NCBI RefSeq assembly: GCF_001050475.1
Contig: NZ_CP012034.1
Location: 1,674,001-1,738,000, forward strand
Direction: 5' to 3'
DNA: 64,000 bases
Source of the DNA: Companilactobacillus ginsenosidimutans
GTDB lineage: Bacteria; Bacillota; Bacilli; Lactobacillales; Lactobacillaceae
Positions within the stretch are counted from its first letter, which is position 1. The number at the start of each line of letters is the position of its first letter. Positions 8,422-17,293 of this stretch are shown here, piece after piece. Under the pieces are notes generated by a model that had not been told where the DNA came from, did not search any database, and saw nothing but the letters and a program-made list of their open reading frames with translations. The translations under genes were made by a program, and so were the position numbers.

Positions 8422-9426
8422 ATGCAATATACAAAACTAGGCAACACAGGACTTGATGTATCAAGAATCTGCCTCGGTACAATGGGCTTTGGTAACCCAG
8501 ATCATGGACAATTTCCATGGGCAATCAATCAAGAAAAAAGTACCGAAGTAGTCCAAGAAGCATTACGACTAGGAATCAACTTCTTTGATACAGCCAACGT
8601 CTATTCATATGGTGACAGTGAAGAATATTTAGGTAACGCCTTAAAGAATGAAAATCGTGACGAATTAGTGGTAGCCACAAAAGTATTTTTCGACCAAAGT
8701 GACAAGCCAAATAAAGTTGGACTTTCAAAAAAAGCAATCCTATCTCAAATCGACCACAGTTTGGAACGTTTAAAAATGGATTACGTAGACTTATACATCA
8801 TCCATCGCTGGGATTACAACACTCCAATCGAAGAAACAATGGAAGCATTAAATGAAGTGGTTAAATCCGGAAAAGCTAGATACATCGGAGCTTCAGCAAT
8901 GTACTCATGGCAATTTGAGAAGGCAAACATGATAGCTGAACAACACGGATGGACAAAATTCGTCTCCATGCAAAACCATTTAAACCTACTAAATCGTGAA
9001 GAAGAACGAGAAATGATGCCACTCTGTGAAACGGAAAACATCGCAGTAACACCATACAGCCCACTAGCCTCGGGAAGATTAACGAGAGACTGGGACGCAG
9101 ATACAAAACGATCAAAGACAGACAAAGTAGCCCACGCAAAATATGACAGCACAGAGGACCAAGACGAGGCAATCGTTCAACACGTCGGCGAAGTAGCAAA
9201 AAAACTAGGAATCAGCAGAACCCAAGTAGCATTAGCCTGGTTACTACACAAAAAACAAGTAGTAGCCCCAATCATCGGAGCAACAAAACCAGACCACCTA
9301 GAAGACGCAGTAGGAGCAGTAGACGTAAAACTATCACCAGAAGATATCAACTACCTAGAAGCACCATACAAGCCACACCAAGTAGTAGGAGTATTGAAGA
9401 AATCCGATCATGATTTGAAGAGATAG
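8422..9426 (+). CDS. Aldo/keto reductase
   Basis: 334 residues, cytosolic NADPH-dependent carbonyl reductase fold. The catalytic tetrad is visible as Asp56, Tyr61, Lys87 and His128 (GINFFDTANVYSYG, VVATKV, YIIHRWDY). The C-terminal IIGATKPDHLEDAVGAV is the cofactor phosphate-binding loop. Codon usage becomes A-rich toward the 3' end. It appears to be a single-gene transcript ending at 9466-9511. Substrate unknown. Confidence 0.92.
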   Translation: MQYTKLGNTGLDVSRICLGTMGFGNPDHGQFPWAINQEKSTEVVQEALRLGINFFDTANVYSYGDSEEYLGNALKNENRDELVVATKVFFDQSDKPNKVGLSKKAILSQIDHSLERLKMDYVDLYIIHRWDYNTPIEETMEALNEVVKSGKARYIGASAMYSWQFEKANMIAEQHGWTKFVSMQNHLNLLNREEEREMMPLCETENIAVTPYSPLASGRLTRDWDADTKRSKTDKVAHAKYDSTEDQDEAIVQHVGEVAKKLGISRTQVALAWLLHKKQVVAPIIGATKPDHLEDAVGAVDVKLSPEDINYLEAPYKPHQVVGVLKKSDHDLKR

Positions 9427-9465
9427 AATCACTTACTTCACATTTCCCACAGATTTTTCATAATA

Positions 9466-9511
9466 CAAAAAAAGATCACTCGAGGCGGTTTCCTTCGGTG
9501 ATCTTTTTGGT
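9466..9511 (+). terminator. Terminator after aldo/keto reductase
   Basis: AAAAGATCAC pairs with GTGATCTTTT around a short loop, with T-residues after the stem. Confidence 0.8.
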
Positions 9512-9522
9512 TGTATTAAATA

Positions 9523-9557
<35 letters not shown>

Positions 9558-9679
9558 CTTAATTTCACTTGATAAGTGATACTTCTTATTACTGATGTAA
9601 AGTGGAAATTACGATAATCAATATTTAGATACGTAAACATAAGAATCGGGTTCAGTACAAAGACCAAACTAGACACGGA

Positions 9680-9960
9680 GTGGCGGAAGTCGACACCACC
9701 CCCCAAAAAAAAGGAAGATTTGGATGATCCACCCAGTCCGCAGGTCAGGTTCTTGGGGGCCCAAGCCGTGAAATCCGTGTTGGCATGCCATAGGGCATGC
9801 TTACTCGGAGGCCGAGTTTCGAGATTTTCCCGAACTTGGCTTCCTTGATCGTCCGTTGGCAAAGCCAACAATATGACTGTTGCGCACGAGCTTTAGCTCG
9901 TACGTTCTTATTTAATCGTGCCCACAGCGACCACGGCCCCCAAGAACCTGACCGGAGGAC
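9680..9960 (-). repeat. Long structured inverted-repeat element, copy A
   Basis: Arms at 9736-9761 and 9935-9960 pair over 26 positions with one 3-base mismatch; the inner 19 are perfect. The interior carries smaller hairpins (GCATGCC/GGCATGC, TTGGC/GCCAA, ACGAGC/GCTCGT). Read on the minus strand, the 3' arm is followed by a T-run and GGGGGGTGGTG. The copy at 16938-17120 has the same arms, the same mismatch position and the same T-run/GGTGGTG trailer, but with compensatory changes in the stem. This is a mobile palindromic repeat or a structured RNA family. Confidence 0.75.
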
Positions 9961-10005
9961 GACAGTGAATCCCCCCAACTAAAAACTAAAGCAAACAAAA
10001 AGAGC

Positions 10006-10280
10006 TCCACTCAAGGTTTCTCAAACCTCAAATGCAGCTCACCCAAGCCAGATTCTCGTCTCCAGCCCGATCCTCTTCATAAAAATAATACAAACAGCCG
10101 AATAACGTTCGACCATTACTTATCTTCAAGGCCACTCATACAAAAGCAGCTCAATAAGTTTTGAAAACTGCAAAATAACTGCAGCACATGCAACAAAAAC
10201 ATTGCTCGATAAGTTTACCATATTTCAGAGAATATTTAGATAAAAAATCATCTTTCTACCTATAATGTATAAAAAACTTA
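10006..10280 (-). ncRNA. Candidate small RNA ending in a strong terminator
   Basis: A gene-free 275-base stretch follows the NlpC/P60 terminator on the minus strand. It ends in a good intrinsic terminator at 10006-10042 (GAGCT/AGCTC outer pair, AGGTTT/AAACCT inner pair, T5 after). Inside are small hairpins (GCAA/TTGC, CTGC/GCAG) and a repeated AACTTATCGAGC / AACTTATTGAGC. No open frame fits. A terminator with no gene before it suggests an untranslated RNA; the promoter is not clear. Confidence 0.3.
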
Positions 10281-10285
10281 ATCAC

Positions 10286-10324
10286 AAAAAAAGGGTCACG
10301 TCTTATCGACGTGACCTCTTTACG
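10286..10324 (-). terminator. Terminator after the NlpC/P60 gene
   Basis: GGTCACGTC pairs with GACGTGACC. A run of seven A on the plus strand at 10286 supplies the U-tract for the minus-strand transcript. Confidence 0.85.
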
Positions 10325-10355
10325 GGTAGTATTTAATTTGTTGTGTAATTTTATA

Positions 10356-11084
10356 TTATAGTACGTGTACAGCGAATGAAGGCATGAAGTAACCTGAAAT
10401 GTTAGCTACTTTAACGTTTTCACCTGGTTGTGGTGCAGCGATGTATTGGTTGTTACCTAAGTAGATACCTACGTGGTAAGTTGAACCTTGGTTACCCCAG
10501 AACAATAGGTCTCCAGCTTGTGCTGATTGAACTGATTCGTGTTGTCCAGCTGATTCTTGGGCTACAGTATATGAACCAATGCTCTTACCTGTTGCTTGTG
10601 AGTAAACGTATGATGTGAAACCTGAGCAGTCGAAACCACTTGGTGTCTTACCACCCCATACATAAGGTGTACCGATAAATGATTTTGCAGTGTTGATTAA
10701 GCTTTCAACTGATGATGTAGCTGTTGGTGCTTGTGTAGCTGCGTCTTGAGCTGAAGGATCTGCTGTAACTTCAGCACCCTTAACCCATTCGTTACCAGCA
10801 ACGGCATACCAGATGTTACCAGCGTCGTCTTTAGCTTCGCCAACAACAGCCCAGTCTGTACCTGCAGCCAATGAACGGCCAACTAGTTTAGCTTGGTTTG
10901 ATGCGTCAGAGTATAATTTAACATCTGAGTTTGTACGTACAACTGAAGGAACGTTTTCAGTAACGATTGTAGCAGCTTGTACTGATTGTGTAGCGTTTGA
11001 TGTTAGGTTTGTAACACCAAAACCTGTAACAGCTAATCCTGCAGCTGCTGTAAATGTAACAAGACTTTTCTTAATTGTATTCAA
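10356..11084 (-). CDS. Secreted NlpC/P60 peptidoglycan hydrolase with SH3-like domain
   Basis: 242 residues. A signal peptide (about 1-37, cleaved after VQA) is followed by an SH3b-like segment (about 45-105) that should bind the wall. An Ala/Thr-rich linker then leads to a C-terminal NlpC/P60 domain from about 125. The catalytic Cys153 is in FDCSGF and His204 in YHVGIYL. Enzymes of this family cut D-Glu-diamino acid bonds in peptidoglycan stem peptides. Single-gene transcript with its own terminator. The gene uses many GCT/GTA codons, consistent with high expression. Confidence 0.92.
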   Translation of the reverse strand: MNTIKKSLVTFTAAAGLAVTGFGVTNLTSNATQSVQAATIVTENVPSVVRTNSDVKLYSDASNQAKLVGRSLAAGTDWAVVGEAKDDAGNIWYAVAGNEWVKGAEVTADPSAQDAATQAPTATSSVESLINTAKSFIGTPYVWGGKTPSGFDCSGFTSYVYSQATGKSIGSYTVAQESAGQHESVQSAQAGDLLFWGNQGSTYHVGIYLGNNQYIAAPQPGENVKVANISGYFMPSFAVHVL

Positions 11085-11239
11085 AATTAAATTTCCCCCG
11101 TAAAATGGTTTGTGTTTTTTTTAAAGTTTAAATTTCATAAATTATTTTTATCACTCAACGAGGAATACTATACACTCCGTATATTTCATAACTGTTACAA
11201 GAGTAGTATAAGAATGTTACACTTTGTATTACAAAAAAA

Positions 11240-11301
11240 TAAATGCTCAAGAATGCTGATATCATAGGTTTTTTGATATTGCATTATTGAGCATTTTTTT
11301 C
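11240..11301 (-). terminator. Terminator after the guanylate kinase-like gene
   Basis: AAATGCTCAA pairs with TTGAGCATTT; the A-run on the plus strand at about 11234 is the U-tract of the minus-strand transcript. An internal TGATATCA segment adds a second small pairing. Confidence 0.75.
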
Positions 11302-11853
11302 TTATTTAACTGATTTAATTACTTGATTGACGTAATCTTTAGTCTTTTTTATGTCTTTGTTAACAATTTCATAATAATTTCCATATAATTCCTTAGGAAT
11401 TTCGAAGTCTCGACGGTTCTCTTCACTAGCCATTCTCTTTAATAATCTGGCTTTCTCATCTCCGCGCTTAGCTAATCTGTCAGCAACTTCTTCAGGATCT
11501 GCTTTGAGAAAAAGTATTATCGCAGCATCGCCAAATTTCTTCTGGTAGGCAATTGCACCTTTCGTATCGACCACAATTGAAGCAATGTCTGATTTCTTCC
11601 ATGTTTCTTCCAGACCCTCGACAGATGATCCATACTTATTACCACTATATTCAACTCGCTCCAAATAATGATTCTTCTCAAAACTTTCAGGAGTTTCAAA
11701 ATAATAGTCCACGCCGTTCACTTCCCCATCACGAGGCAGTCTAGTTGTGTGTGTAATTACATGTGGAATATTATATGTGTCCTCAAGATATCGACTAATG
11801 GTTGTTTTACCAGTCCCGCTGGCACCTGTTATGACAATAACTTTTTTATCCAT
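11302..11853 (-). CDS. Guanylate kinase-like protein
   Basis: 183 residues with P-loop GASGTGKTT at about 10-18 and the GMP-binding pattern THTTRLPRDGEVNGVDYYF. It is shorter than housekeeping Gmk (about 200 residues), stands alone and is not linked to rpoZ or priA, so I read it as a paralogue rather than the essential gmk. It would phosphorylate GMP or a related nucleotide using ATP. Confidence 0.8.
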   Translation of the reverse strand: MDKKVIVITGASGTGKTTISRYLEDTYNIPHVITHTTRLPRDGEVNGVDYYFETPESFEKNHYLERVEYSGNKYGSSVEGLEETWKKSDIASIVVDTKGAIAYQKKFGDAAIILFLKADPEEVADRLAKRGDEKARLLKRMASEENRRDFEIPKELYGNYYEIVNKDIKKTKDYVNQVIKSVK

Positions 11854-11943
11854 GACGGCTCTCCATTGCTTTAAGTTTGAAAAATTCCCTCTACTATATT
11901 ATGATACTAGACTGTTAGGTAAATAACTCTAGGAGTTTAAATT

Positions 11944-12153
11944 ATGAAAATTGAAGATATTAAGATCGGCGAAACATACGACTGCAAAGTCGAAGAAGAT
12001 ATGGATTATGAGTTCCAAGGTAAAGTTGAAAAGGTTTATGAACACTCAGCTTTAGTTGAAATCGTTAAAAACGATCCTAAGGATGACCCAAACAAGATGG
12101 AACTTAACAACAAAATTGTCGTTAGTGCCAAGAAAATGTCAAAAGCAAAGTAA
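11944..12153 (+). CDS. DUF2187 family small protein
   Basis: 69 residues, acidic. The pattern MKIEDIKIGETYDCKVEEDMDYEFQGKV..ALVEIV matches the YkvS/DUF2187 family of small cytosolic proteins with a KOW-like beta fold; function unknown. It is a single gene ending in a clear terminator. Confidence 0.75.
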   Translation: MKIEDIKIGETYDCKVEEDMDYEFQGKVEKVYEHSALVEIVKNDPKDDPNKMELNNKIVVSAKKMSKAK

Positions 12154-12165
12154 AATTTTTTGAAA

Positions 12166-12204
12166 CTCAAAGGGCTAAACCAACATTGGTTTAGCCCTTT
12201 TTCT
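12166..12204 (+). terminator. Terminator after the DUF2187 gene
   Basis: AAAGGGCTAAACC pairs with GGTTTAGCCCTTT over a short AACATT-type loop, followed by T-residues. Confidence 0.9.
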
Positions 12205-12255
12205 GTTGTTGTCTTGTATTATACAAAAACTACCGGACAAGACAAGCAATTAACA

Positions 12256-12882
12256 CTATTTTTCTACATTAACGAACGATGTTGCTGGAACACGCAAGAC
12301 ACGGTACTCAGATGCAAATCTACCGGCGTGTAATCCTAGTCCATTAATGAAATTATTTTTATATTTAGCTTCAGCTGTCAAAACGTATGCGTATTGGTAC
12401 TTCTGGTCCATCTTCTTGATTTTCTTCATTGGCCAGTTCAAATGTACTCCCGAAACGTTAAATGGCAACGTAGCGTCTGAAATCGTCGACTCACGACTTG
12501 AAACGGTATATTGCGAATTCGTCAACCAATATTGATAAACATTAGTAGATGCGTTCGAATTGTTCTTGTCGATTTTAACGTAGTAACCTTGTCCGTCAGA
12601 AGTAGTTTGAATAATCATTGGATCAAATTTGTATGACACCGTAATGTCATCCTTGTTGTTCAAATCAACTTTTGAAAAAATTGAGACATAGAACATCCCT
12701 ATTACTGCCAGGATGACGACTAAAATCTCGAGTGCATCAAGACAGATTGTTTTCCATGTGATTTTAGACTTATTCATAACTAAAATCCTCAAATGTCTGT
12801 TTCTAATGTTGAATACTACAAGGAATAGTAGAGCAATAACAATAATCCAAGCGAGTATACCTATGAAGTTCCATGCGTTCAT
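12256..12882 (-). CDS. LVIS_2131-type membrane protein
   Basis: 208 residues from the ATG at 12882, chosen because GAGGAGAGAAAA lies just before it; an upstream in-frame ATG at 12924 lacks a ribosome binding site. Two membrane segments (about 5-25 and 48-68) are followed by an extracellular domain with KFDPMIIQTTSDGQGYYVKI and TNSQYTVSSRESTISDATLP. The pattern matches a lactobacillus-restricted family named after L. brevis LVIS_2131; no function is known. Confidence 0.65.
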   Translation of the reverse strand: MNAWNFIGILAWIIVIALLFLVVFNIRNRHLRILVMNKSKITWKTICLDALEILVVILAVIGMFYVSIFSKVDLNNKDDITVSYKFDPMIIQTTSDGQGYYVKIDKNNSNASTNVYQYWLTNSQYTVSSRESTISDATLPFNVSGVHLNWPMKKIKKMDQKYQYAYVLTAEAKYKNNFINGLGLHAGRFASEYRVLRVPATSFVNVEK

Positions 12883-12986
12883 TTTTCTCTCCTCAAATCC
12901 ACCGGTTATTTGTTCATTTTTCAACTTAATAATTGATAAGATAATTCTAACACGAAATCATATACAATTACCCAAATTGAAATTTT

Positions 12987-13071
12987 TTTATAGTGCTATA
13001 AATGGCGAGCCCACGCATTTTGGCACACCTTATAGTGTATGAAAATATAGGTAGACCACAATATATAGTAT
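12987..13071 (+). promoter_or_regulatory. NrdR-box-like sites upstream of nrdH
   Basis: ACACCTTATAGTGT (13025-13038) and ACAATATATAGTAT (13058-13071) resemble the NrdR consensus (ACACTATATATTGT-like). They start 33 bases apart, about three helical turns. A further TTTATAG..CTATAAA dyad lies at 12987-13002. NrdR represses ribonucleotide reductase operons when dATP is high. Confidence 0.55.
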
Positions 13072-13079
13072 ATTTGTCG

Positions 13080-13107
13080 TTACATTTCATTCCAATTGTT
13101 TTATACT
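13080..13107 (+). promoter_or_regulatory. Promoter of the nrdHIEF operon
   Basis: TTACAT and TATACT separated by 16 bases, downstream of the NrdR-like boxes and 36 bases before the nrdH start; GGGGACC provides the ribosome binding site. Confidence 0.5.
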
Positions 13108-13143
13108 AGTCTTTGAAACATTTATTAAAAGGGGACCACCACT

Positions 13144-13374
13144 ATGAACAACGTAATCGTATATTCTAAAAACAATTGTATGCAATGCAAAATGACAAAA
13201 AGATACTTATCTGAACATAACGTTAAATTTGAGGAAAGAAATATTAATCAACAACCACAATATCTTGATTTCTTAAAACAACAAGGATACCAAAGCGTCC
13301 CTGTAGTTATGCCTGCTGACAGTGATCCAATCGTCGGATTTCGTCCAGATAGCCTAAAAGGTTTAGTTGGCTAA
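13144..13374 (+). CDS. nrdH: Glutaredoxin-like NrdH-redoxin
   Basis: 76 residues. The redox motif is Cys12-Met-Gln-Cys15 and the C-terminal half has SVPVVMP and GFRPDSLKGL as in NrdH. It carries electrons from thioredoxin reductase to the class Ib ribonucleotide reductase. First gene of nrdHIEF; its stop overlaps the possible upstream start of nrdI. Confidence 0.95.
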   Translation: MNNVIVYSKNNCMQCKMTKRYLSEHNVKFEERNINQQPQYLDFLKQQGYQSVPVVMPADSDPIVGFRPDSLKGLVG

Positions 13375-13378
13375 CACG

Positions 13379-13753
13379 ATGGTAGACATCGCATTTTATT
13401 CAATTACAGGCCAAACCGTTCGTTTCGTTAAGAAAACCGGCTTGGATGCATATCAGATCAACGACGCCGACCCGTTTCACGAAATGGGTCGGTCGTTTAT
13501 TCTCATCGTACCTGCGTACGACGATGATATGATGGACTCTGTAATCGACTTTCTCCAATACAAAGACAATGCAGAAAATTGCGTCGGCGTAGCAGGCGGC
13601 GGAAATCGCAATTTTAACACTTTGTACAATCATACAGCACGTGATATTGCTAAAGGATTAAACGTACCAGTCGTCTTCGAATTCGAGTTCAATGGAACCG
13701 ATAAAGACGTAGAAAACTTTAAGAAAGTAGTGAATGAAGTTGGGGCTAAATAA
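13379..13753 (+). CDS. nrdI: NrdI flavodoxin-like protein
   Basis: About 124 residues. MVDIAFYSITGQTVRFVKK is the FMN phosphate loop of NrdI and VCVGVAGGGNRNFN-type text near residue 70 is the flavin loop. NrdI supplies the oxidant that builds the dimanganese-tyrosyl cofactor of NrdF. An in-frame TTG at 13367 has a better-spaced AAAAGG, so the start could lie there; 13379 fits the family N-terminus. The 3' end overlaps nrdE by 20 bases. Confidence 0.92.
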   Translation: MVDIAFYSITGQTVRFVKKTGLDAYQINDADPFHEMGRSFILIVPAYDDDMMDSVIDFLQYKDNAENCVGVAGGGNRNFNTLYNHTARDIAKGLNVPVVFEFEFNGTDKDVENFKKVVNEVGAK

Positions 13754-15905
13754 CTTAGACGTAACTAATGTAAGTTACTTCAAATTAAATAATGAAATTA
13801 ATATTCCAGTGGATGACAAGATTCCATTAAACAAAGACCAAGATGCTATCAAGGCCTTTTTTAATGAAAATGTTAACCCTAATACTAAACAATTTGATTC
13901 ATTTAAGGATCACATTGACTATCTTGTTGATAACCAATTCATCGAAAAAGAAGTTATCGATCAATACCCATTTGATTTTATCGAAGGCTTATATAACTAT
14001 TTGATGGATCAACATTTCCAATTCAAATCATTCATGGCCGCATACAAATTTTACAACCAATACGTTATCAAAACTAACGATGGTGACTTGTATCTTGAAA
14101 ACTATGAAATGAGAATTCTTTTTAACGCACTTTTATTCGCACATAGCGACCAAGATTTGGCCAAGTCATTGTGTACAGAAATGATCGCCCAACGTTATCA
14201 ACCAGCTACACCTTCATTTTTGAATGCTGGTAGAAAACGTCGTGGTGAATATGTCTCTTGCTTCCTATTACAAGTCACAGATGACATGAACAGTATTGGA
14301 CGCACAGTTAATAGTGCCCTCCAATTGTCACGTATCGGTGGTGGTGTTGGTATTACACTATCAAACCTACGTGAATCTGGCTCACCTATTAAGGGTGTTG
14401 AAAACTCATCTTCAGGTGTACTTCCAGTTATGAAGTTACTCGAGGATAGTTTCAGTTACAGTAACCAATTAGGTCAACGTCAAGGTGCCGGTGCCGTTTA
14501 TTTGAACGTCTTCCACCCAGATATCATCGACTTCCTTTCGGCTAAGAAAGAAAACGCTGATGAAAAAGTTCGTGTTAAGACTTTGTCACTTGGTGTCATT
14601 GTGCCTGATAAGTATTACGAACTAGTTCGTGAAGACAAGCCAATGTACTTATTCAGCCCTTATTCAGTTGAAAGAGTTTATGGCAAGCCATTCTCATATA
14701 TCGATATTACAAAAGAATATGACAACATGGTTGCTGATGATCGTATCAAGAAATACAAGATTGATGCCCGTGAACTTGAAGACGAAATTAGTAAATTACA
14801 ACAAGAATCAGGTTATCCTTATGTCTTAAACATCGACACAGTTAACCGTGCCAACCCTATTGATGGAAAAATCATCATGAGTAACTTGTGTACTGAAATT
14901 CAACAAGTACAAATTCCATCTGAAATTAACGATGCCCAAGAATACGTCAAAATGGGAACAGATGTCAGCTGTAACCTAGGTTCAACAAACATTTTGAATA
15001 TGATGCAAAGTCCTGACTTTGGTAAGTCAGTTCGTTCAATGATGCGCGCACTAACATATGTTTCTGACGCTTCAAACATCGTAGCCGTTCCTTCAGTTGC
15101 ACATGGTAACAAGTTAAGCCACTCAGTTGGTTTAGGTGCCATGGGACTTCACACATTCTTAGCTAAGAACCATATCGAATATGGTTCACCAGAATCAATT
15201 GAATTCACTGGTGTTTACTTCTTACTTCTAAACTACTGGACATTGTTTGAAAGTAACCAAATCGCTAAGGATCGTGGAGAAACATTCTACAACTTCGAAA
15301 AATCTGACTACGCTAGCGGATCATACTTCGACAAATATCTAAACGAGGACTTTGCTCCAAAACTAGACCACGTTCAAGAATTATTTGCTAATATCCACAT
15401 CCCTACAAAAGCTGATTGGGAAGAATTGAAGAAGAACGTTCAACAATACGGTCTTTACAACGAATACCGTTTGGCTGTTGCACCAACAGGTTCAATTTCT
15501 TATGTAAACAACACAAGTGCTAGTTTGCAACCAATCACACGTCTAGTTGAGGAACGTCAAGAGAAGAAAAACGGTAAGTTGTACTTCCCAGCTCCCCTAC
15601 TAAGTAATGACACAATTTCATACTACAAGTCAGCTTATGATACCGATATGCGTAAAGTTATCGATATCTATGCTGCAGCGCAAAAGCATGTTGACCAAGG
15701 TATGAGTTTGACATTATTCATGCGTTCAGAAATTCCTGAAGGATTATACGAATGGAAGACTGACACTAAACAAACTACACGTGATTTAAGCATTTTGCGT
15801 AACTATGCATACTACCAAGGCATTAAATCGCTATACTATGTAAGAACATTTACAGAAAATAATGACGAAATCGGTAGTAACGAGTGCGAAAGCTGCTCAA
15901 TTTAA
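13734..15905 (+). CDS. nrdE: Class Ib ribonucleoside-diphosphate reductase, alpha subunit
   Basis: 723 residues, standard NrdE length. The N-terminal region lacks a full ATP cone, as usual for class Ib. The SCFLLQV and MSNLCTEIQ segments carry active-site cysteines, and the C-terminal ECESCSI gives the shuttle cysteine pair that NrdH reduces. Converts ribonucleoside diphosphates to deoxy forms together with NrdF. Its start is inside nrdI, implying translational coupling. Confidence 0.97.
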   Translation: MKLGLNNLDVTNVSYFKLNNEINIPVDDKIPLNKDQDAIKAFFNENVNPNTKQFDSFKDHIDYLVDNQFIEKEVIDQYPFDFIEGLYNYLMDQHFQFKSFMAAYKFYNQYVIKTNDGDLYLENYEMRILFNALLFAHSDQDLAKSLCTEMIAQRYQPATPSFLNAGRKRRGEYVSCFLLQVTDDMNSIGRTVNSALQLSRIGGGVGITLSNLRESGSPIKGVENSSSGVLPVMKLLEDSFSYSNQLGQRQGAGAVYLNVFHPDIIDFLSAKKENADEKVRVKTLSLGVIVPDKYYELVREDKPMYLFSPYSVERVYGKPFSYIDITKEYDNMVADDRIKKYKIDARELEDEISKLQQESGYPYVLNIDTVNRANPIDGKIIMSNLCTEIQQVQIPSEINDAQEYVKMGTDVSCNLGSTNILNMMQSPDFGKSVRSMMRALTYVSDASNIVAVPSVAHGNKLSHSVGLGAMGLHTFLAKNHIEYGSPESIEFTGVYFLLLNYWTLFESNQIAKDRGETFYNFEKSDYASGSYFDKYLNEDFAPKLDHVQELFANIHIPTKADWEELKKNVQQYGLYNEYRLAVAPTGSISYVNNTSASLQPITRLVEERQEKKNGKLYFPAPLLSNDTISYYKSAYDTDMRKVIDIYAAAQKHVDQGMSLTLFMRSEIPEGLYEWKTDTKQTTRDLSILRNYAYYQGIKSLYYVRTFTENNDEIGSNECESCSI

Positions 15906-15947
15906 GGTAAAATATATTTTTGAAAAGTTATATAGAGGAGAACTGAC

Positions 15948-16916
15948 ATGGTTGATACATATTATAAGGCCATCAATTGGAATCAAATTGAAGACCAAGT
16001 TGATAAAGCTACATGGGAAAAGCTTACTTCCCAATTTTGGCTAGATACTCGTATTCCATTATCAAACGATATTGATGACTGGCGTACTTTGGGTGATACG
16101 GAACATACTTTGGTAGGACACGTTTTTGGTGGTCTAACTTTGCTTGATACCCTTCAATCACAAGATGGTATCGAAGAAATCAGAAAAGATATCCGTACCC
16201 AAGCTGAAACAGCTGTGTTCAACAATATTCAATTCATGGAATCTGTTCACGCTAAGAGTTATTCTTCTATTTTCAGTACGTTGAACTCTGCTGAAGAAAT
16301 TGAAGAGATTTTTGATTGGACAGATCACAACGAATTCCTCCAGAAAAAAGCTGAATACATCAATGAAATTTACCAAAATGGTACTGGCTTAGAGAAAAAA
16401 GTTGCCAGTGTATTCTTGGAGACATTCTTGTTCTATTCAGGTTTTTACACACCACTTTATTACTTAGGTAACAATAAACTTGCTAACGTTGCTGAAATCA
16501 TCAAGTTGATCATCCGTGACGAATCAGTCCACGGTACTTATATTGGATACAAATTCCAATTAGGTTTCAACGAACTTTCAGAAGAAGAACAAAGCAAGAT
16601 GCAAGATTGGATGTATGACTTGTTGTACAAGTTATATGACAATGAAGAAAAATATACTCACACTTTATATGACGATATCGGCTGGACAGACGACGTTATG
16701 GTATTCCTTAGATACAATGCTAACAAGGCTCTAATGAACCTTGGACAAAGTCCATTGTTCCCAGATGGTAACGCTGAAGATGTTAACCCTATTGTTATGA
16801 ATGGTATTTCTACTGGTACTTCTAACCATGACTTCTTTTCACAGGTTGGTAATGGTTATTTGATGGGTAAGGTTGAAGCTATGAAAGATGATGATTATGA
16901 TATTGGGCGTAAGTAG
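15948..16916 (+). CDS. nrdF: Class Ib ribonucleoside-diphosphate reductase, beta subunit
   Basis: 322 residues. Metal ligands are visible in AETAVFNNIQFMESVHAKSY, in the ETFLFYSGF helix and in IRDESVHGTYIGYKFQ; the radical Tyr is in the HAKSYSSIF segment. It houses the dimetal-tyrosyl radical that starts catalysis in NrdE. GAGGAGAACTGAC precedes the start, 42 bases after nrdE. It is immediately followed by the structured repeat copy B rather than a simple terminator. Confidence 0.97.
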   Translation: MVDTYYKAINWNQIEDQVDKATWEKLTSQFWLDTRIPLSNDIDDWRTLGDTEHTLVGHVFGGLTLLDTLQSQDGIEEIRKDIRTQAETAVFNNIQFMESVHAKSYSSIFSTLNSAEEIEEIFDWTDHNEFLQKKAEYINEIYQNGTGLEKKVASVFLETFLFYSGFYTPLYYLGNNKLANVAEIIKLIIRDESVHGTYIGYKFQLGFNELSEEEQSKMQDWMYDLLYKLYDNEEKYTHTLYDDIGWTDDVMVFLRYNANKALMNLGQSPLFPDGNAEDVNPIVMNGISTGTSNHDFFSQVGNGYLMGKVEAMKDDDYDIGRK

Positions 16917-16937
16917 TTTAGTTTGAGCGTAACTGCC

Positions 16938-17120
16938 GTCCTCCGGTCTGGTTCTTTGGGGCCGTGGACGCTGTGGCTCGTTCTGAATCCATAGTGCGGT
17001 ATCCAGAAGCGAGCTTATTGTAAACGAGCCCTTTGGCTCGTCAACAATAAATTCACGGCTTTGGCCCCAAAGAACCAGACCTACGGACTAGATAGTACAA
17101 TCATAATTTTTTGGTGGGTG
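16938..17120 (+). repeat. Long structured inverted-repeat element, copy B
   Basis: Arms at 16938-16963 and 17063-17088 pair over 26 positions with a single 3-base mismatch. The interior holds ACGAGCC/GGCTCGT followed by CAACA. After the 3' arm come a T-run and GGTGGGTGGTG. Compared with copy A at 9680-9960, two stem base pairs are changed on both arms (T:A to A:T, T:A to G:C), so pairing is preserved. It starts 22 bases after the nrdF stop. Confidence 0.75.
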
Positions 17121-17174
17121 GTGACGGTTCACTGCTATTTCCCAAATTACTGTAATTAAATGATAATAAAGATG

Positions 17175-17212
17175 AAGGCGTAACTTCAAAATTGAAGTTA
17201 CGCCTTTTTTTA
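17175..17212 (+). terminator. Terminator downstream of nrd operon and repeat B
   Basis: AAGGCGTAACTTC pairs with GAAGTTACGCCTT over an AAAATT loop, followed by T-residues. A-residues upstream are too few for clear minus-strand use. Confidence 0.9.
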
Positions 17213-17293
17213 CATTTCATTATCCTTTTTAAGCTAATTTTATGATTCCAAATGCATAATGAACTTGTTCAAAAGAAGGAGGAACAAATCAGT

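Noticed and set aside
11302..11853. Housekeeping guanylate kinase gmk
   Set aside because: Shorter than usual and not in the conserved gmk-rpoZ-priA setting, so called a paralogue instead.
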